From positions 1 through 12,458 of the forward strand of contig JBGVOL010000083.1 of NCBI GenBank assembly GCA_045126475.1: DNA of 12,458 nucleotides. Direction: 5' to 3'. Within the stretch, counting starts at the first letter, position 1; each line of letters begins with the position of its first letter. Of the stretch, positions 1 through 8,076 are shown one piece after another. The notes beneath the pieces were generated by a model. The model worked only from the letters and a program-made list of their open reading frames with translations, was not told the DNA's origin and did not search any database. The position numbers and the translations under genes are program-made. The stretch is from SVEL01 sp045126475. Lineage in GTDB: Bacteria; Bacillota; Clostridia; Lachnospirales; Lachnospiraceae.

Positions 1-1199
1 TTGTCATGGTTTTATCCATGACGGCATGTGACGATACCGTAGAGAACATGCCTGCAAACGGTAAGGTTTTTATCGGCGAGGATGATTACACAAATATAAC
101 AGATGACGAAGAGACAACGGAAGAAGATACAGAGCCGGAAAGTGAGACTGAGTATACTGCACCGGAAATATCAATTGTCATGGTGGGGGATGTGCTTTTG
201 CATGACAGGGTTGAGAAAAGTGCACTGCAGGAAGATGGAACATACAATTATGAACCGATATTTACATATTTAAAGGATGATATACAGGCAGCAGGGCTTG
301 CTATAGTGAACCAGGAGGTTATTATAGGTGGTGAGGAGCTTGGAATATCAGGTTATCCGTGCTTTAATGCATCCTTTACAATGGCGGATGCCCTTGCAAG
401 GGCAGGCTTTGATGTGGTTTGTCACGGAACAAATCATGCCATGGATAAGGGAAAGAGCGGTATTTTAAACTGTATTTCAAATTGGAAAGAAAAATACCCT
501 GAAATGGCAATACTTGGCATAAATGAAAACGAGGAAGAATATAATGATATATTTGTCTACGAGCAGGACGGAATAAAGATTGCCGTACTGAACTATACAT
601 ACGGGACAAACGGAATAGCACTTCCTGACAATATGCCTTATGCAGTTGATTTGCTTGATGAACAGAAGGTTGTTTCGGATATAAGAAAAGCAGAGGAGAT
701 AGCTGATTTTACCATTGTTTGTCCTCATTGGGGAACAGAGTATGTTCTTGAGGAGACAGATGCCCAGAGGAGATGGGCACAGATTTTCCTTGAAAACGGA
801 GTTGATCTTGTAATAGGAACCCATCCTCATGTAATAGAGCCTATAGAAGTTCTCACAGATGATAATACGGGCAATAAGATGCTTGTCTATTATTCAATAG
901 GTAATTTTGTAAACTGGACAGGGGAAATCGGTTCAGGGGTTTCAAACCGGATGGTTGGAGGTATGGCAGAGGTTACACTGACCCGTGACGAGAACGGAAA
1001 AGTTGTCATAAAAGATTACGGCGTAACGGCTCTTGTATCTCACCTTACGGAAGGCACTGACGGTGTGACGACAATGAAGCTTTCTGAGTATACGGATGAA
1101 CTGGCGGCAGAGAATAAGATATCAGAGCAGGATTCAAATTTCTCAAGGGAGTACTGTATAAATCTTTGCAACAAAGTATGGGGAGAGTTGTGGAAATAG
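1..1199 (+). CDS. CapA-family (PGA_cap) lipoprotein, 5' end outside window
   Basis: The reading frame is open to the left edge, so the true start and most of the signal peptide are missing. The first residues read VMVLSMTAC, the end of a hydrophobic segment followed by a plausible lipobox (MTAC). The mature protein would thus begin at that Cys and be lipid-anchored outside the membrane. An acidic Asp/Glu/Thr linker of about 45 residues follows, then a CapA/PgsA-type metallophosphatase-like domain. Counting from the Met at position 6, I see GD at 61-62, NQE at 102-104, the NH pair of GTNHAMD at 143-144, CPHWGTEY from 239, GTHPH at 271-275 and SIGNFV at 297-302, all in the family's order. Family members are linked to poly-gamma-glutamate capsule synthesis or export, but many are of unknown function. 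No pgsB/pgsC (capB/capC) genes are adjacent, so a capsule role is not shown. The next gene starts 24 bp downstream, suggesting an operon. Confidence 0.88.
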   Translation, partial: VMVLSMTACDDTVENMPANGKVFIGEDDYTNITDDEETTEEDTEPESETEYTAPEISIVMVGDVLLHDRVEKSALQEDGTYNYEPIFTYLKDDIQAAGLAIVNQEVIIGGEELGISGYPCFNASFTMADALARAGFDVVCHGTNHAMDKGKSGILNCISNWKEKYPEMAILGINENEEEYNDIFVYEQDGIKIAVLNYTYGTNGIALPDNMPYAVDLLDEQKVVSDIRKAEEIADFTIVCPHWGTEYVLEETDAQRRWAQIFLENGVDLVIGTHPHVIEPIEVLTDDNTGNKMLVYYSIGNFVNWTGEIGSGVSNRMVGGMAEVTLTRDENGKVVIKDYGVTALVSHLTEGTDGVTTMKLSEYTDELAAENKISEQDSNFSREYCINLCNKVWGELWK

Positions 1200-1223
1200 T
1201 AACGAATAATTAAAAGGAGAGTA

Positions 1224-2249
1224 ATGATGAGATACCCTGATTTTATTAAAGAAAATGACGAGATAGGATTTGTGTCGCCTTCATTCGGATGTGCCATAGA
1301 GCCATACAAATCCGCATTCGATGCGGCACTTAAGAACTTTGAAAGGTTAGGTTACAGAACAAATGTGGGACCAAACTGTTATAAGACCGATGGTATTGGA
1401 ATAAGCACAAGTCCTGACAAGTGCGGTGATGAGTTTACGGAATATTACCTCAGTGATAAGAATAACTGTCTCATATCATGCGGAGGCGGGGAGCTTATGT
1501 GCGAATCCATAGATTATGTAGATTTTGACAAAATAAGAGAAGGAAGACCAAAGTGGTTTATGGGTTATTCTGATAACACAAATATGACATTTCTTCTGGC
1601 GACACTCTGTGACGTGGCTTCTCTTTACGGACCGTGTGCGTCCACATTCGGCATGAGCCCGTGGCATAAGTCTTTGTACGATGCCATGGATATCCTTTCA
1701 GGAAAAAAGAAGCGTGTGACAAATTATCATAAATGGGAGAAGGATTCTTTGAAGAGTCCGGAAAAACCATTTGCACCGTACAATGTAACGGAGGAGACAG
1801 AACTTAAGGTATTTCCGGGAGAGACAGCCCATATGACCGGAAGACTTTTGGGAGGCTGCCTCGACTGTCTGTCAAATCTTGTGGGAACAAAATATGACAG
1901 AGTGGAGAAATTTGCAGAGAAGTATGGCGATGATGGTATAATATGGTTTCTTGAAGCCTGCGACTTAAATGTAATGTCCATAAGAAGAGCAATGTGGCAG
2001 CTTGACAGGGCAGGATGGTTTAAAAATGCCAAGGGATTTATCATAGGACGTCCGTATAACTACGGTCAGGAAATGATGGGACTTGACCAGTACAGTGCAG
2101 TTATGGGCGTTGTGGGCAAATACAATGTTCCTGTCATAATGGATGCTGACGTGGGACATCTTGCACCTATGATGCCTCTTGTTACAGGCAGTATGGCTGA
2201 TGTGGTATGTGGGGACAATCGCCTCTGCATAGACATGAGATATGAGTAA
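1224..2249 (+). CDS. S66-family LD-carboxypeptidase / MccF-like serine peptidase
   Basis: This 341-residue protein has the usual length for peptidase family S66. The catalytic triad is readable: Ser116 in the nucleophile elbow GYSDNT, Glu244 in WFLEACD, and His312 in DVGHLAP. A CGGGE stretch at 86-90 matches the glycine-rich turn before the nucleophile. Family members either cleave the LD-bond of muropeptide tetrapeptides during cytoplasmic murein recycling (LdcA) or hydrolyse microcin C-type and related peptidyl-nucleotides (MccF). The NT after GYSD and the long insertion around 160-200 give it an MccF-like look, but I cannot separate the two from sequence alone. No signal peptide is visible, so it should be cytoplasmic. 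The start has an AAAGGAGA ribosome site 4 bp upstream; ATG codons at 1224 and 1227 are both usable. It lies between a CapA-like lipoprotein and a radical SAM gene, likely in one transcript. Confidence 0.9.
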   Translation: MMRYPDFIKENDEIGFVSPSFGCAIEPYKSAFDAALKNFERLGYRTNVGPNCYKTDGIGISTSPDKCGDEFTEYYLSDKNNCLISCGGGELMCESIDYVDFDKIREGRPKWFMGYSDNTNMTFLLATLCDVASLYGPCASTFGMSPWHKSLYDAMDILSGKKKRVTNYHKWEKDSLKSPEKPFAPYNVTEETELKVFPGETAHMTGRLLGGCLDCLSNLVGTKYDRVEKFAEKYGDDGIIWFLEACDLNVMSIRRAMWQLDRAGWFKNAKGFIIGRPYNYGQEMMGLDQYSAVMGVVGKYNVPVIMDADVGHLAPMMPLVTGSMADVVCGDNRLCIDMRYE

Positions 2250-2279
2250 ACAAAGCAAAAAGAGAGATAGAAGGTTTAC

Positions 2280-3980
2280 ATGGAGACAGAGATATTACTT
2301 GTGGCGATAAACGCAAAATATATACATTCAAATCCGGCAGTGTACAGCTTGAAGTCTTATGCGGGCGCATACGGAGATAAAATCGATATAGCTGAATATA
2401 CCATAAACAACAGAGTTGATGACATATTGGATGATATATTTATAAGAAAGCCTGCGATGATAGGGTTTTCGTGTTATATATGGAATATTGAGTATGTAAG
2501 GAAACTTATTGTGGAGGTAAACAAGCTGCTGCCGTCATGCCGTATATGGCTTGGCGGGCCGGAGGTATCATACAACACGGATTACTATTTTGATAATTAT
2601 GGATTTATTACAGGCATAATGGTGGGCGAGGGCGAAGGTACATTTCTGGATGTTGTAAGGCGCTTTGTTGAAGATGACAGCCGTGGATATGACGACATAA
2701 CCGGAGTGTGTACGCCGTCCGTGAGAACTGCGGTGCCAAGGGAATGTATTGATATGTCGGAGATACCATTTCCATATAAGGATATAAATTGTTTTGAGAA
2801 CAGAATCATTTATTATGAGAGCAGCCGCGGCTGTCCGTTCTCATGCAGCTATTGTCTGTCTTCTATAGATAAGAAGTTAAGATTCCGCGATATAGAGCTT
2901 GTTGAAAAGGAAATATTGTTTTTCATGGAATGTAGGGCACCGCAGGTTAAATTTGTGGACAGGACTTTTAACTGCGACAGGGAGAGAAGTACAAGAATAT
3001 GGAAATTCATAACGGAGCATGACAATTCCGTTACTAATTTTCATTTTGAGATTTCTGCGGATTTGATAACTGATGAACAGATTGAGATTTTAAATAAAAT
3101 GAGACCGGGACTTATCCAGTTGGAGATTGGTGTTCAGTCGACAAACGAGGTTACAATAAAGGCAATAAGAAGAAAGATGGATATTGTAAGATTAAGGGAA
3201 GTGGTGAGGAAAATCAACGCTCCCGGCAATATACATCTTCATCTTGACCTCATTGCAGGACTGCCTTTTGAGGATATTTCATCCTTTAAGAAGTCATTTA
3301 ACGATGTGTACAATATGGAGCCGGATGAACTGCAGCTGGGATTTTTGAAGGTTCTTTACGGCTCGTTTATGTATGAAGATGCGAAGACTTACAATATAAC
3401 ATACAAGGACTATCCGCCGTATGAGGTACTAAAGACAGAATGGCTTTCATATGAAGACATTCTTACCTTGAAGAAGGTGGAGGAGGTTCTTGAGATATAT
3501 TACGGAAGCGGGCAGTTCAAGAAGAGTGTAGGGTATCTTATACAATTTTTTGACACACCATATGATTTCTATGAGAGTCTCGGAATGTTTTACTATAATA
3601 ACAGTAAAAAGGGCGAAAAGCACTCGCGGATAGAGCGTTACAACATACTGCGTCTCTTTGCGGCGGATACAGAATACATATGCGGTCATGAGATGTTTGA
3701 CGGTGAGCTTTTGGACGAGCTTATGACATATGACATATATATAAGGGAGAATATCAAGACACGTCCGTCATTTGCAAGGGAGACACAATCAGGCAGGGAA
3801 AACATAAAGCAGATAATGTCAAAGTATGGTATTGAAAAGACAAATCATGTGGAGGAATTCAGCGCGAAGGCACTTGAAAATATTTTTGGACACAAGGCAG
3901 ACGGAAGATTCATTTTGTTTGATTATACCATGAGAAATCCGGTAGATTACAATGCAGAAATAAAATGCATTGATTTTTAG
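2280..3980 (+). CDS. B12-binding-domain radical SAM protein with DUF4080-type C-terminus
   Basis: The protein has 566 residues and three regions. Residues about 4-130 form a Rossmann-like cobalamin-binding-type domain (start LLVAINAKYIHSNPA; LGGPEVS at 91-97; GEGEGTF at 116-122). Residues about 175-390 are a radical SAM barrel with the 4Fe-4S cluster motif Cys185-x3-Cys189-x2-Cys192 in RGCPFSCSYC. Residues about 390-530 match in position the DUF4080 extension common in this clostridial subgroup. The canonical DxHxxG cobalamin motif is not visible, as in many relatives, so actual B12 binding is not assured. Members of the wider class do methylations and other radical chemistry, but the substrate of this subgroup is not known to me. 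The start is set by AGAAGG at 2269-2274, 5 bp before the ATG. The 30-bp gap behind the peptidase gene and the lack of a terminator suggest cotranscription. Confidence 0.88.
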   Translation: METEILLVAINAKYIHSNPAVYSLKSYAGAYGDKIDIAEYTINNRVDDILDDIFIRKPAMIGFSCYIWNIEYVRKLIVEVNKLLPSCRIWLGGPEVSYNTDYYFDNYGFITGIMVGEGEGTFLDVVRRFVEDDSRGYDDITGVCTPSVRTAVPRECIDMSEIPFPYKDINCFENRIIYYESSRGCPFSCSYCLSSIDKKLRFRDIELVEKEILFFMECRAPQVKFVDRTFNCDRERSTRIWKFITEHDNSVTNFHFEISADLITDEQIEILNKMRPGLIQLEIGVQSTNEVTIKAIRRKMDIVRLREVVRKINAPGNIHLHLDLIAGLPFEDISSFKKSFNDVYNMEPDELQLGFLKVLYGSFMYEDAKTYNITYKDYPPYEVLKTEWLSYEDILTLKKVEEVLEIYYGSGQFKKSVGYLIQFFDTPYDFYESLGMFYYNNSKKGEKHSRIERYNILRLFAADTEYICGHEMFDGELLDELMTYDIYIRENIKTRPSFARETQSGRENIKQIMSKYGIEKTNHVEEFSAKALENIFGHKADGRFILFDYTMRNPVDYNAEIKCIDF

Positions 3981-3998
3981 AGGCATTTCGTATATAAT
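3970..3998 (+). promoter_or_regulatory. Candidate sigma-A promoter for the LTA-synthase-type gene
   Basis: A TTGATT -35 box (3970-3975) is followed after 17 bp by a perfect TATAAT -10 box (3993-3998). The -35 box lies inside the last codons and stop of the radical SAM gene. Transcription would start near 4005 and give a leader of about 44 nt. This would separate the membrane enzyme gene from the upstream run, although read-through is also possible because no terminator is seen. Confidence 0.55.
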
Positions 3999-4048
3999 TT
4001 TCGATTGGTATTAGTTAGTGATTGGCATGAGATACGGGAGGTATCAAA

Positions 4049-5950
4049 ATGACGACTAAGATTAAAGATTTTTTTGCTTTGGCAAAAACTAAAATCTTCG
4101 AGAACAGATATATACTGTGCATTGCAATTCCGTTTATTTTGATGGATTTATTTTTAAGAATATTCATTTGTGATATAAATTTTTTTCCGGCTTATTACCC
4201 GGCACCGAACTTTTTTTCAATCAGTTGGATATTCCTTTTCGTGGGAATTATTACTTCTGTAAGGGGAATATGGGGAAAAATACTGTATTGGATATTTTTT
4301 GCGGCAAGCTTTGCTATGTTTTTGACGAATGCAATCTATTTTTCCATGACATCATTCTGCTTTAGTTTTACATTGCTTGAGATGTCGGGAGAGGGCAGTG
4401 CGTATATAATGGACGCCATTCTCGGAGCAGGACTTGGTGTATATATTCCGGTATTGATTGTACTTGCATCTGCGGTGATTGTCTTCAGAAAAATGCCAAA
4501 GACAGAAAAAAGCAGCGGAAGAAGGGCATTCAGGGTCCTTATTGGGTTTGTGATAATCCACACATTGGCGGTACTTACTCTTGGACCGAAGAATTCGGAC
4601 CTTAAGTGGAATACATTTAAAAATCCGCGAAATATATATGATGATTTCAGTGACAGCAATAAATGCATGAAGGTAACGGGACTTTATGAGTACACTGTCA
4701 GGAATATTTATGTAACTTTCTTTAAGCCGGAAGAGGCCATAAGTGAGGAAGATAAAGAATTCTTAGATAAGATATACAGTATGTCCAATACAACACCTGA
4801 AAATATATATACAGGAATGTTTGAAGGTAAGAATCTTATCTTTTTGCAGCTTGAGGGTATTGATGACTGGCTTTTGACAGAGGAGACAATGCCAAATCTC
4901 TATGAGCTTAGAAAACATTCCATTAATTTTACCGACCATTACTCGATTTATACAGGCGGCGGTTCTACCTTTAACTCTGAATTTGCTGTTAATACTGGAT
5001 TTACAACGCCTATATCATATATAGAAAATGTTTACTCATTCCACAGCAACACCTTTACTTATTCCATGGCGAGACTGTTTAAGGATAAGGGTTATACCGT
5101 AAATGCATTTCATATGAATTCCGGTGAGTTTTATTCAAGAGGAGTCAACTATAAAAGCTGGGGATACAACAATTATTACGGACTTGTGGACGTTAAAAAT
5201 TATAGTGATGATTCGTACAAGCTTGACAGGGAACTTATTTTAAACAGGACATTTTATGACGAGATGTTTAAGCAGGAAGGAAAGTTTGTAAATTATATAA
5301 TCACTTACTCGCCTCATACTCCGTTTACCACAGAAAAGGAAGTTGGAGAAATTCTTGCAAAGATGAAGTACGGAGATGATATTCCGGATTTGTCGGAGGA
5401 GGAGTGTGCGAGACTTCAGGCAGGAGAGACGGACTATTTTGTGGGACTTCTCATTCAGGCACTGAAGGATAACGGACTTTATGAGGATACGGTGATAGTT
5501 GCATTTGCCGACCATTATCTTTATACAATTGAAGATAAGACGATACTGGACAAGTACAAAAAAACGGAGAATAATCTTATAAACCATACACCATTCTTCA
5601 TATGGAGCAGTGATGTTGACCCGGAGAACAAAAAGGTTGTCACAATGCAGACAGATATACTTCCTACAGTGCTTAACCTGTTCGGTATCGAATATAACAG
5701 CAACAATTATATTGGCCATGATGCCCTTACAGGCGGCTATGGGGGGTATGTTTTCTTCTCGGATTATTCATGGTATGACGGAAAATTATATGTGGAAAAC
5801 GGCATTGCCGTAAACAATGAAAATGCCAATAAGGAATACATGGAACTGATGAATAAGAAGATCGGTGCTGCTATCAGAAAGAATGATTTGACGTTAAGAT
5901 ATGATTATTTTAAATCGATTGAAAATGATAACAGTATCTCGTCTGAATAA
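4049..5950 (+). CDS. LTA synthase-family (LtaS-like) membrane sulfatase-fold enzyme
   Basis: This 633-residue protein has about five N-terminal membrane helices (around 22-42, 56-72, 77-98, 125-147 and 161-178), a linker, and an extracellular alkaline-phosphatase/sulfatase-fold domain from about 262. The LtaS catalytic set is visible: Glu269 (LQLEG), nucleophile Thr307 in GGGSTFNSE, His423 in YSPHTPF, and Asp488-His489 in AFADHY. The Thr-to-His spacing of 116 residues equals that of Staphylococcus aureus LtaS (T300 to H416). LtaS moves glycerol-phosphate from phosphatidylglycerol to growing lipoteichoic acid on the outer face of the membrane. Relatives act as LTA primases or other phosphoglycerol or phosphoethanolamine transferases, so the exact acceptor is inferred. 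The ribosome site GGGAGGT lies 6 bp before the ATG. It has its own promoter and a hairpin terminator right after the stop, so it is probably monocistronic. It converges with a membrane glycosyltransferase. Confidence 0.88.
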   Translation: MTTKIKDFFALAKTKIFENRYILCIAIPFILMDLFLRIFICDINFFPAYYPAPNFFSISWIFLFVGIITSVRGIWGKILYWIFFAASFAMFLTNAIYFSMTSFCFSFTLLEMSGEGSAYIMDAILGAGLGVYIPVLIVLASAVIVFRKMPKTEKSSGRRAFRVLIGFVIIHTLAVLTLGPKNSDLKWNTFKNPRNIYDDFSDSNKCMKVTGLYEYTVRNIYVTFFKPEEAISEEDKEFLDKIYSMSNTTPENIYTGMFEGKNLIFLQLEGIDDWLLTEETMPNLYELRKHSINFTDHYSIYTGGGSTFNSEFAVNTGFTTPISYIENVYSFHSNTFTYSMARLFKDKGYTVNAFHMNSGEFYSRGVNYKSWGYNNYYGLVDVKNYSDDSYKLDRELILNRTFYDEMFKQEGKFVNYIITYSPHTPFTTEKEVGEILAKMKYGDDIPDLSEEECARLQAGETDYFVGLLIQALKDNGLYEDTVIVAFADHYLYTIEDKTILDKYKKTENNLINHTPFFIWSSDVDPENKKVVTMQTDILPTVLNLFGIEYNSNNYIGHDALTGGYGGYVFFSDYSWYDGKLYVENGIAVNNENANKEYMELMNKKIGAAIRKNDLTLRYDYFKSIENDNSISSE

Positions 5951-5951
5951 T

Positions 5952-5989
5952 AAAGAAGGAATGTCCGCTACTTGGACATTCCTTCTTTT
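5952..5989. terminator. Bidirectional intrinsic terminator shared by two convergent genes
   Basis: A perfect 15-bp stem joins AAAGAAGGAATGTCC (5952-5966) with its complement GGACATTCCTTCTTT (5974-5988) around a 7-nt loop. On the plus strand the stem ends in a short T run (TTTTATAT), and on the minus strand in CTTTATTATT. It can therefore end transcripts of both flanking genes. The minus-strand stop codon (5968-5970) lies in the loop, and the right arm codes for the last residues of the glycosyltransferase. Confidence 0.9.
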
Positions 5990-7422
5990 ATATCATCAAT
6001 TGTTACTGTGCTCTTGTGAGGTATAGGCTTCCATGTTACCTTTTTGAAAAGTGCAAGATACTGTGTGTATCTTCCGATAATATCAAATGTAGGCCATGTA
6101 AACGTGTATAAAATCTTTCTCCATATACTCATCTTCATCATTCGTTTACGCTCTACTATAAAGAGATAAACGGCAATAAGCATATTGTAGAAATAGTTGC
6201 AGACTCTTCTCCAGAGATTCATCCATATTTTAATAAGTACAGCTAAAAACAGAGTCTGTAATCCCGGTGAAAGAGAAAATACCCAGTCACCGAACAGCCA
6301 TGTGAGGAATCTTGCAACATGTGTGCTGTTGTAGAAGAAATGAATATTGTTCCAGCCGTTTAAGTAACATACGCAAGGCCAGAGAATAAGCATACATACA
6401 ATCCACTTTGCCATGTTGATAATAGGTTTGGGCAGAAGCTGCGCCAGCGTATCAAATGACATAAATCTGTGTCGCAGTGACCTGAATGCGTAATTATACC
6501 ACTTGTCTTCCGGTCTTCTCTTTGTGGTTTTATCAATGAAAATATTCTTAAAAAGACCCCATCCGCTTTCAACGAATGCCAGAAGGTGACCCTTTGACCA
6601 TCTAAGTCTCTGGCGCAGTGCAACCTTTAAGCTTACAGGCTGTTCATCATAGAATACAGCGGCATCATTATATGAGATTTCGTAGCCCTGTACTACACAG
6701 TCGGCAGTTAAGGCTCTGTCTTCTGTAAGGGATGTATATTTCCAACCGTCTTTAACAATCTCATTGGCAAAGAGGAAACCGGTACCCTGAATGTTTGTGG
6801 CAAGGTGCAGAAATGATCTTGCACGGTGGCGTGTTCTTATGGAACGAAGCCAGTGGAGAGCGTATGTTGAAGCAATCCAGCTTTCAGTCCAGTTTTTTGT
6901 ATTACGGTATGAGGTGATAATCTTTTCACCGGCATCGAAAGAATCATTCATTCTTGATATGTAATCTTCCTTTAAAAGATTGTCAGAGTCAAAAATGAAA
7001 TAGCCTTCAAAACTCTGGATACCGTAATCTTTTTCTATGTTTTCAAAAAGGAACTTAAGGGCAAATCCCTTTGTTCGCTCCTGATCGTTGAAACGCTCGT
7101 AACATACGGCGCCCATTTCTCTTGCAATCTTAGCTGTATCGTCTGTGCAGTTATCGGCTACAACAAAGATGGTGATAAGCTCACTTGGGTAATCCTGCTT
7201 GTGTATACTGTTTATGAGGTTTCCGATAACAGATTCTTCGTTTCTGGCAGGAATCAATACTGCATATTTATGTTGATTTTTTGCGGGCTTAAATTTTCTT
7301 GTTGCAAAAAAACCTAATACTGTATAAGGTGTATCAATTATTAGACTGATGGAAATAACAACTGCAAGAAAATTATATATGACCATACTTGGTTCAAAAA
7401 GACCTGCAAGTGCTTCTATCAT
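5968..7422 (-). CDS. Membrane-bound family 2 glycosyltransferase
   Basis: The 484-residue protein has a hydrophobic N-terminal helix (about 13-38), a cytoplasmic GT-A domain, and two to three membrane segments near 338-355 and 380-425. GT2 signatures appear in order: IPARNEE at 57-63, VVADNCTDDTA from 87, the DxD-type metal site D145-S-D147, TEDRAL with acidic residues at 234-235, and QRLRW at 271-275 (the QxxRW acceptor motif of cellulose/chitin/hyaluronan synthase-like enzymes). It should polymerise or transfer sugar units from a nucleotide-sugar at the inner membrane face for an exopolysaccharide or wall glycan. Donor and product cannot be told from the sequence. The start is supported by AGGAGG (plus-strand 7429-7434), 6 bp upstream. 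It is convergent with the LtaS-like gene and divergent from the ybaK-type gene. Its last six codons lie inside the shared terminator. Confidence 0.9.
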   Translation of the reverse strand: MIEALAGLFEPSMVIYNFLAVVISISLIIDTPYTVLGFFATRKFKPAKNQHKYAVLIPARNEESVIGNLINSIHKQDYPSELITIFVVADNCTDDTAKIAREMGAVCYERFNDQERTKGFALKFLFENIEKDYGIQSFEGYFIFDSDNLLKEDYISRMNDSFDAGEKIITSYRNTKNWTESWIASTYALHWLRSIRTRHRARSFLHLATNIQGTGFLFANEIVKDGWKYTSLTEDRALTADCVVQGYEISYNDAAVFYDEQPVSLKVALRQRLRWSKGHLLAFVESGWGLFKNIFIDKTTKRRPEDKWYNYAFRSLRHRFMSFDTLAQLLPKPIINMAKWIVCMLILWPCVCYLNGWNNIHFFYNSTHVARFLTWLFGDWVFSLSPGLQTLFLAVLIKIWMNLWRRVCNYFYNMLIAVYLFIVERKRMMKMSIWRKILYTFTWPTFDIIGRYTQYLALFKKVTWKPIPHKSTVTIDDIKEGMSK

Positions 7423-7490
7423 GGTAATCCTCCTCTTAATTTATTATCTATTCACAGTTCTTCCATTTGCGAATAGTAACCAACCAAAAA

Positions 7491-7519
7491 AACATACCAT
7501 ATACTCTGAAAAAAAGCAA
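7491..7519 (-). promoter_or_regulatory. Candidate promoter for the glycosyltransferase gene
   Basis: On the minus strand, TTGCTT (plus 7514-7519) is followed after 17 bp by TATGTT (plus 7491-7496), preceded by TGG, which gives an extended -10. Both boxes match the consensus only in part (4 of 6 each). It lies about 70 bp upstream of the start codon, in the divergent gap with the deacylase gene. Confidence 0.4.
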
Positions 7520-7553
7520 TGTTTTTCATGTTTTGTGGTACTTTCGGTCGAAG

Positions 7554-7564
7554 TGTGGTATAGT
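7554..7564 (+). promoter_or_regulatory. Candidate extended -10 promoter for the YbaK-type gene
   Basis: TGGTATAGT at 7556-7564 is a TGn-extended -10 element. No good -35 box lies at 16-18 bp, which is common for extended -10 promoters. The heptamer TGTGGTA occurs at 7534-7540 and again at 7554-7560, exactly 20 bp apart. A short dyad, TTCGGTCGAA (7543-7552), lies between them. Start of transcription would be near 7571, some 23 nt before the ATG. Confidence 0.45.
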
Positions 7565-7593
7565 AAAGCCGATGTAGAAAGGAATGGTGTAAT

Positions 7594-8076
7594 ATGGCTA
7601 AATCAAAGGAAATAAAAACAAATGCAATGAGAATACTTGAAAAAAATAAAATAGACTTCAAGCACTATACTTATGAGTGTGAAGAATTTGTAGACGGGGG
7701 ACAGACGGCAGACCTTTTGGGACTTAACCATGAAGTTGTTTACAAGACCCTTGTTACCGTAGGAAACAGCAAGGAATATTTCGTGTTTGTCATACCTATT
7801 GATGATGAACTTGATTTGAAAAAAGCAGCCAGGGCAGTACAGGAGAAATCTCTTGCCATGATACCTGTAAAGGACATTACAAATGTGACAGGTTATGTAA
7901 GAGGCGGCTGTACTGCCGTTGGCATGAAAAAACAATATAAGACCACTATCAGTACGTCAGCCGAAAAGCTTGATACCATGATTGTAAGCGGTGGCAGAAT
8001 AGGCTCGCAGATAGAACTTAAACCGGCTGATTTGTGCAAGGTGGTAAATGGTCAGTTTGCAGACGTGACAGTTTAG
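7594..8076 (+). CDS. ybaK: YbaK/EbsC-family Cys-tRNA(Pro) deacylase
   Basis: The 160-residue protein matches the single-domain YbaK/EbsC family in length and layout. Landmarks are TYECEEFVDGGQTADLLGL (26-44), the conserved lysine Lys51 in VYKTLV, GYVRGGCTAVG (100-110) and SGGRIGSQIEL (132-142). YbaK clears Cys mischarged on tRNA(Pro) by prolyl-tRNA synthetase, acting in trans in the cytoplasm. Some relatives prefer other mischarged tRNAs, so substrate assignment rests on family. The start has GAAAGGA (7577-7583) ten bases upstream. The gene stands alone on its strand, and its stop overlaps the stop of the convergent degV gene by 4 bp, with no hairpin between. Confidence 0.93.
   Translation: MAKSKEIKTNAMRILEKNKIDFKHYTYECEEFVDGGQTADLLGLNHEVVYKTLVTVGNSKEYFVFVIPIDDELDLKKAARAVQEKSLAMIPVKDITNVTGYVRGGCTAVGMKKQYKTTISTSAEKLDTMIVSGGRIGSQIELKPADLCKVVNGQFADVTV

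Noticed and set aside
5240..5719. 159-codon open frame on the minus strand inside the LtaS-like gene
   Set aside because: It is fully covered by a gene with intact catalytic motifs, has no ribosome site or family resemblance, and has Cys/Ile-rich composition typical of an antisense shadow.
7349..7615. 88-codon plus-strand frame across the divergent gap before the YbaK-type gene
   Set aside because: It overlaps the 5' end of the glycosyltransferase and both candidate promoters, with no ribosome site and no recognisable protein features.
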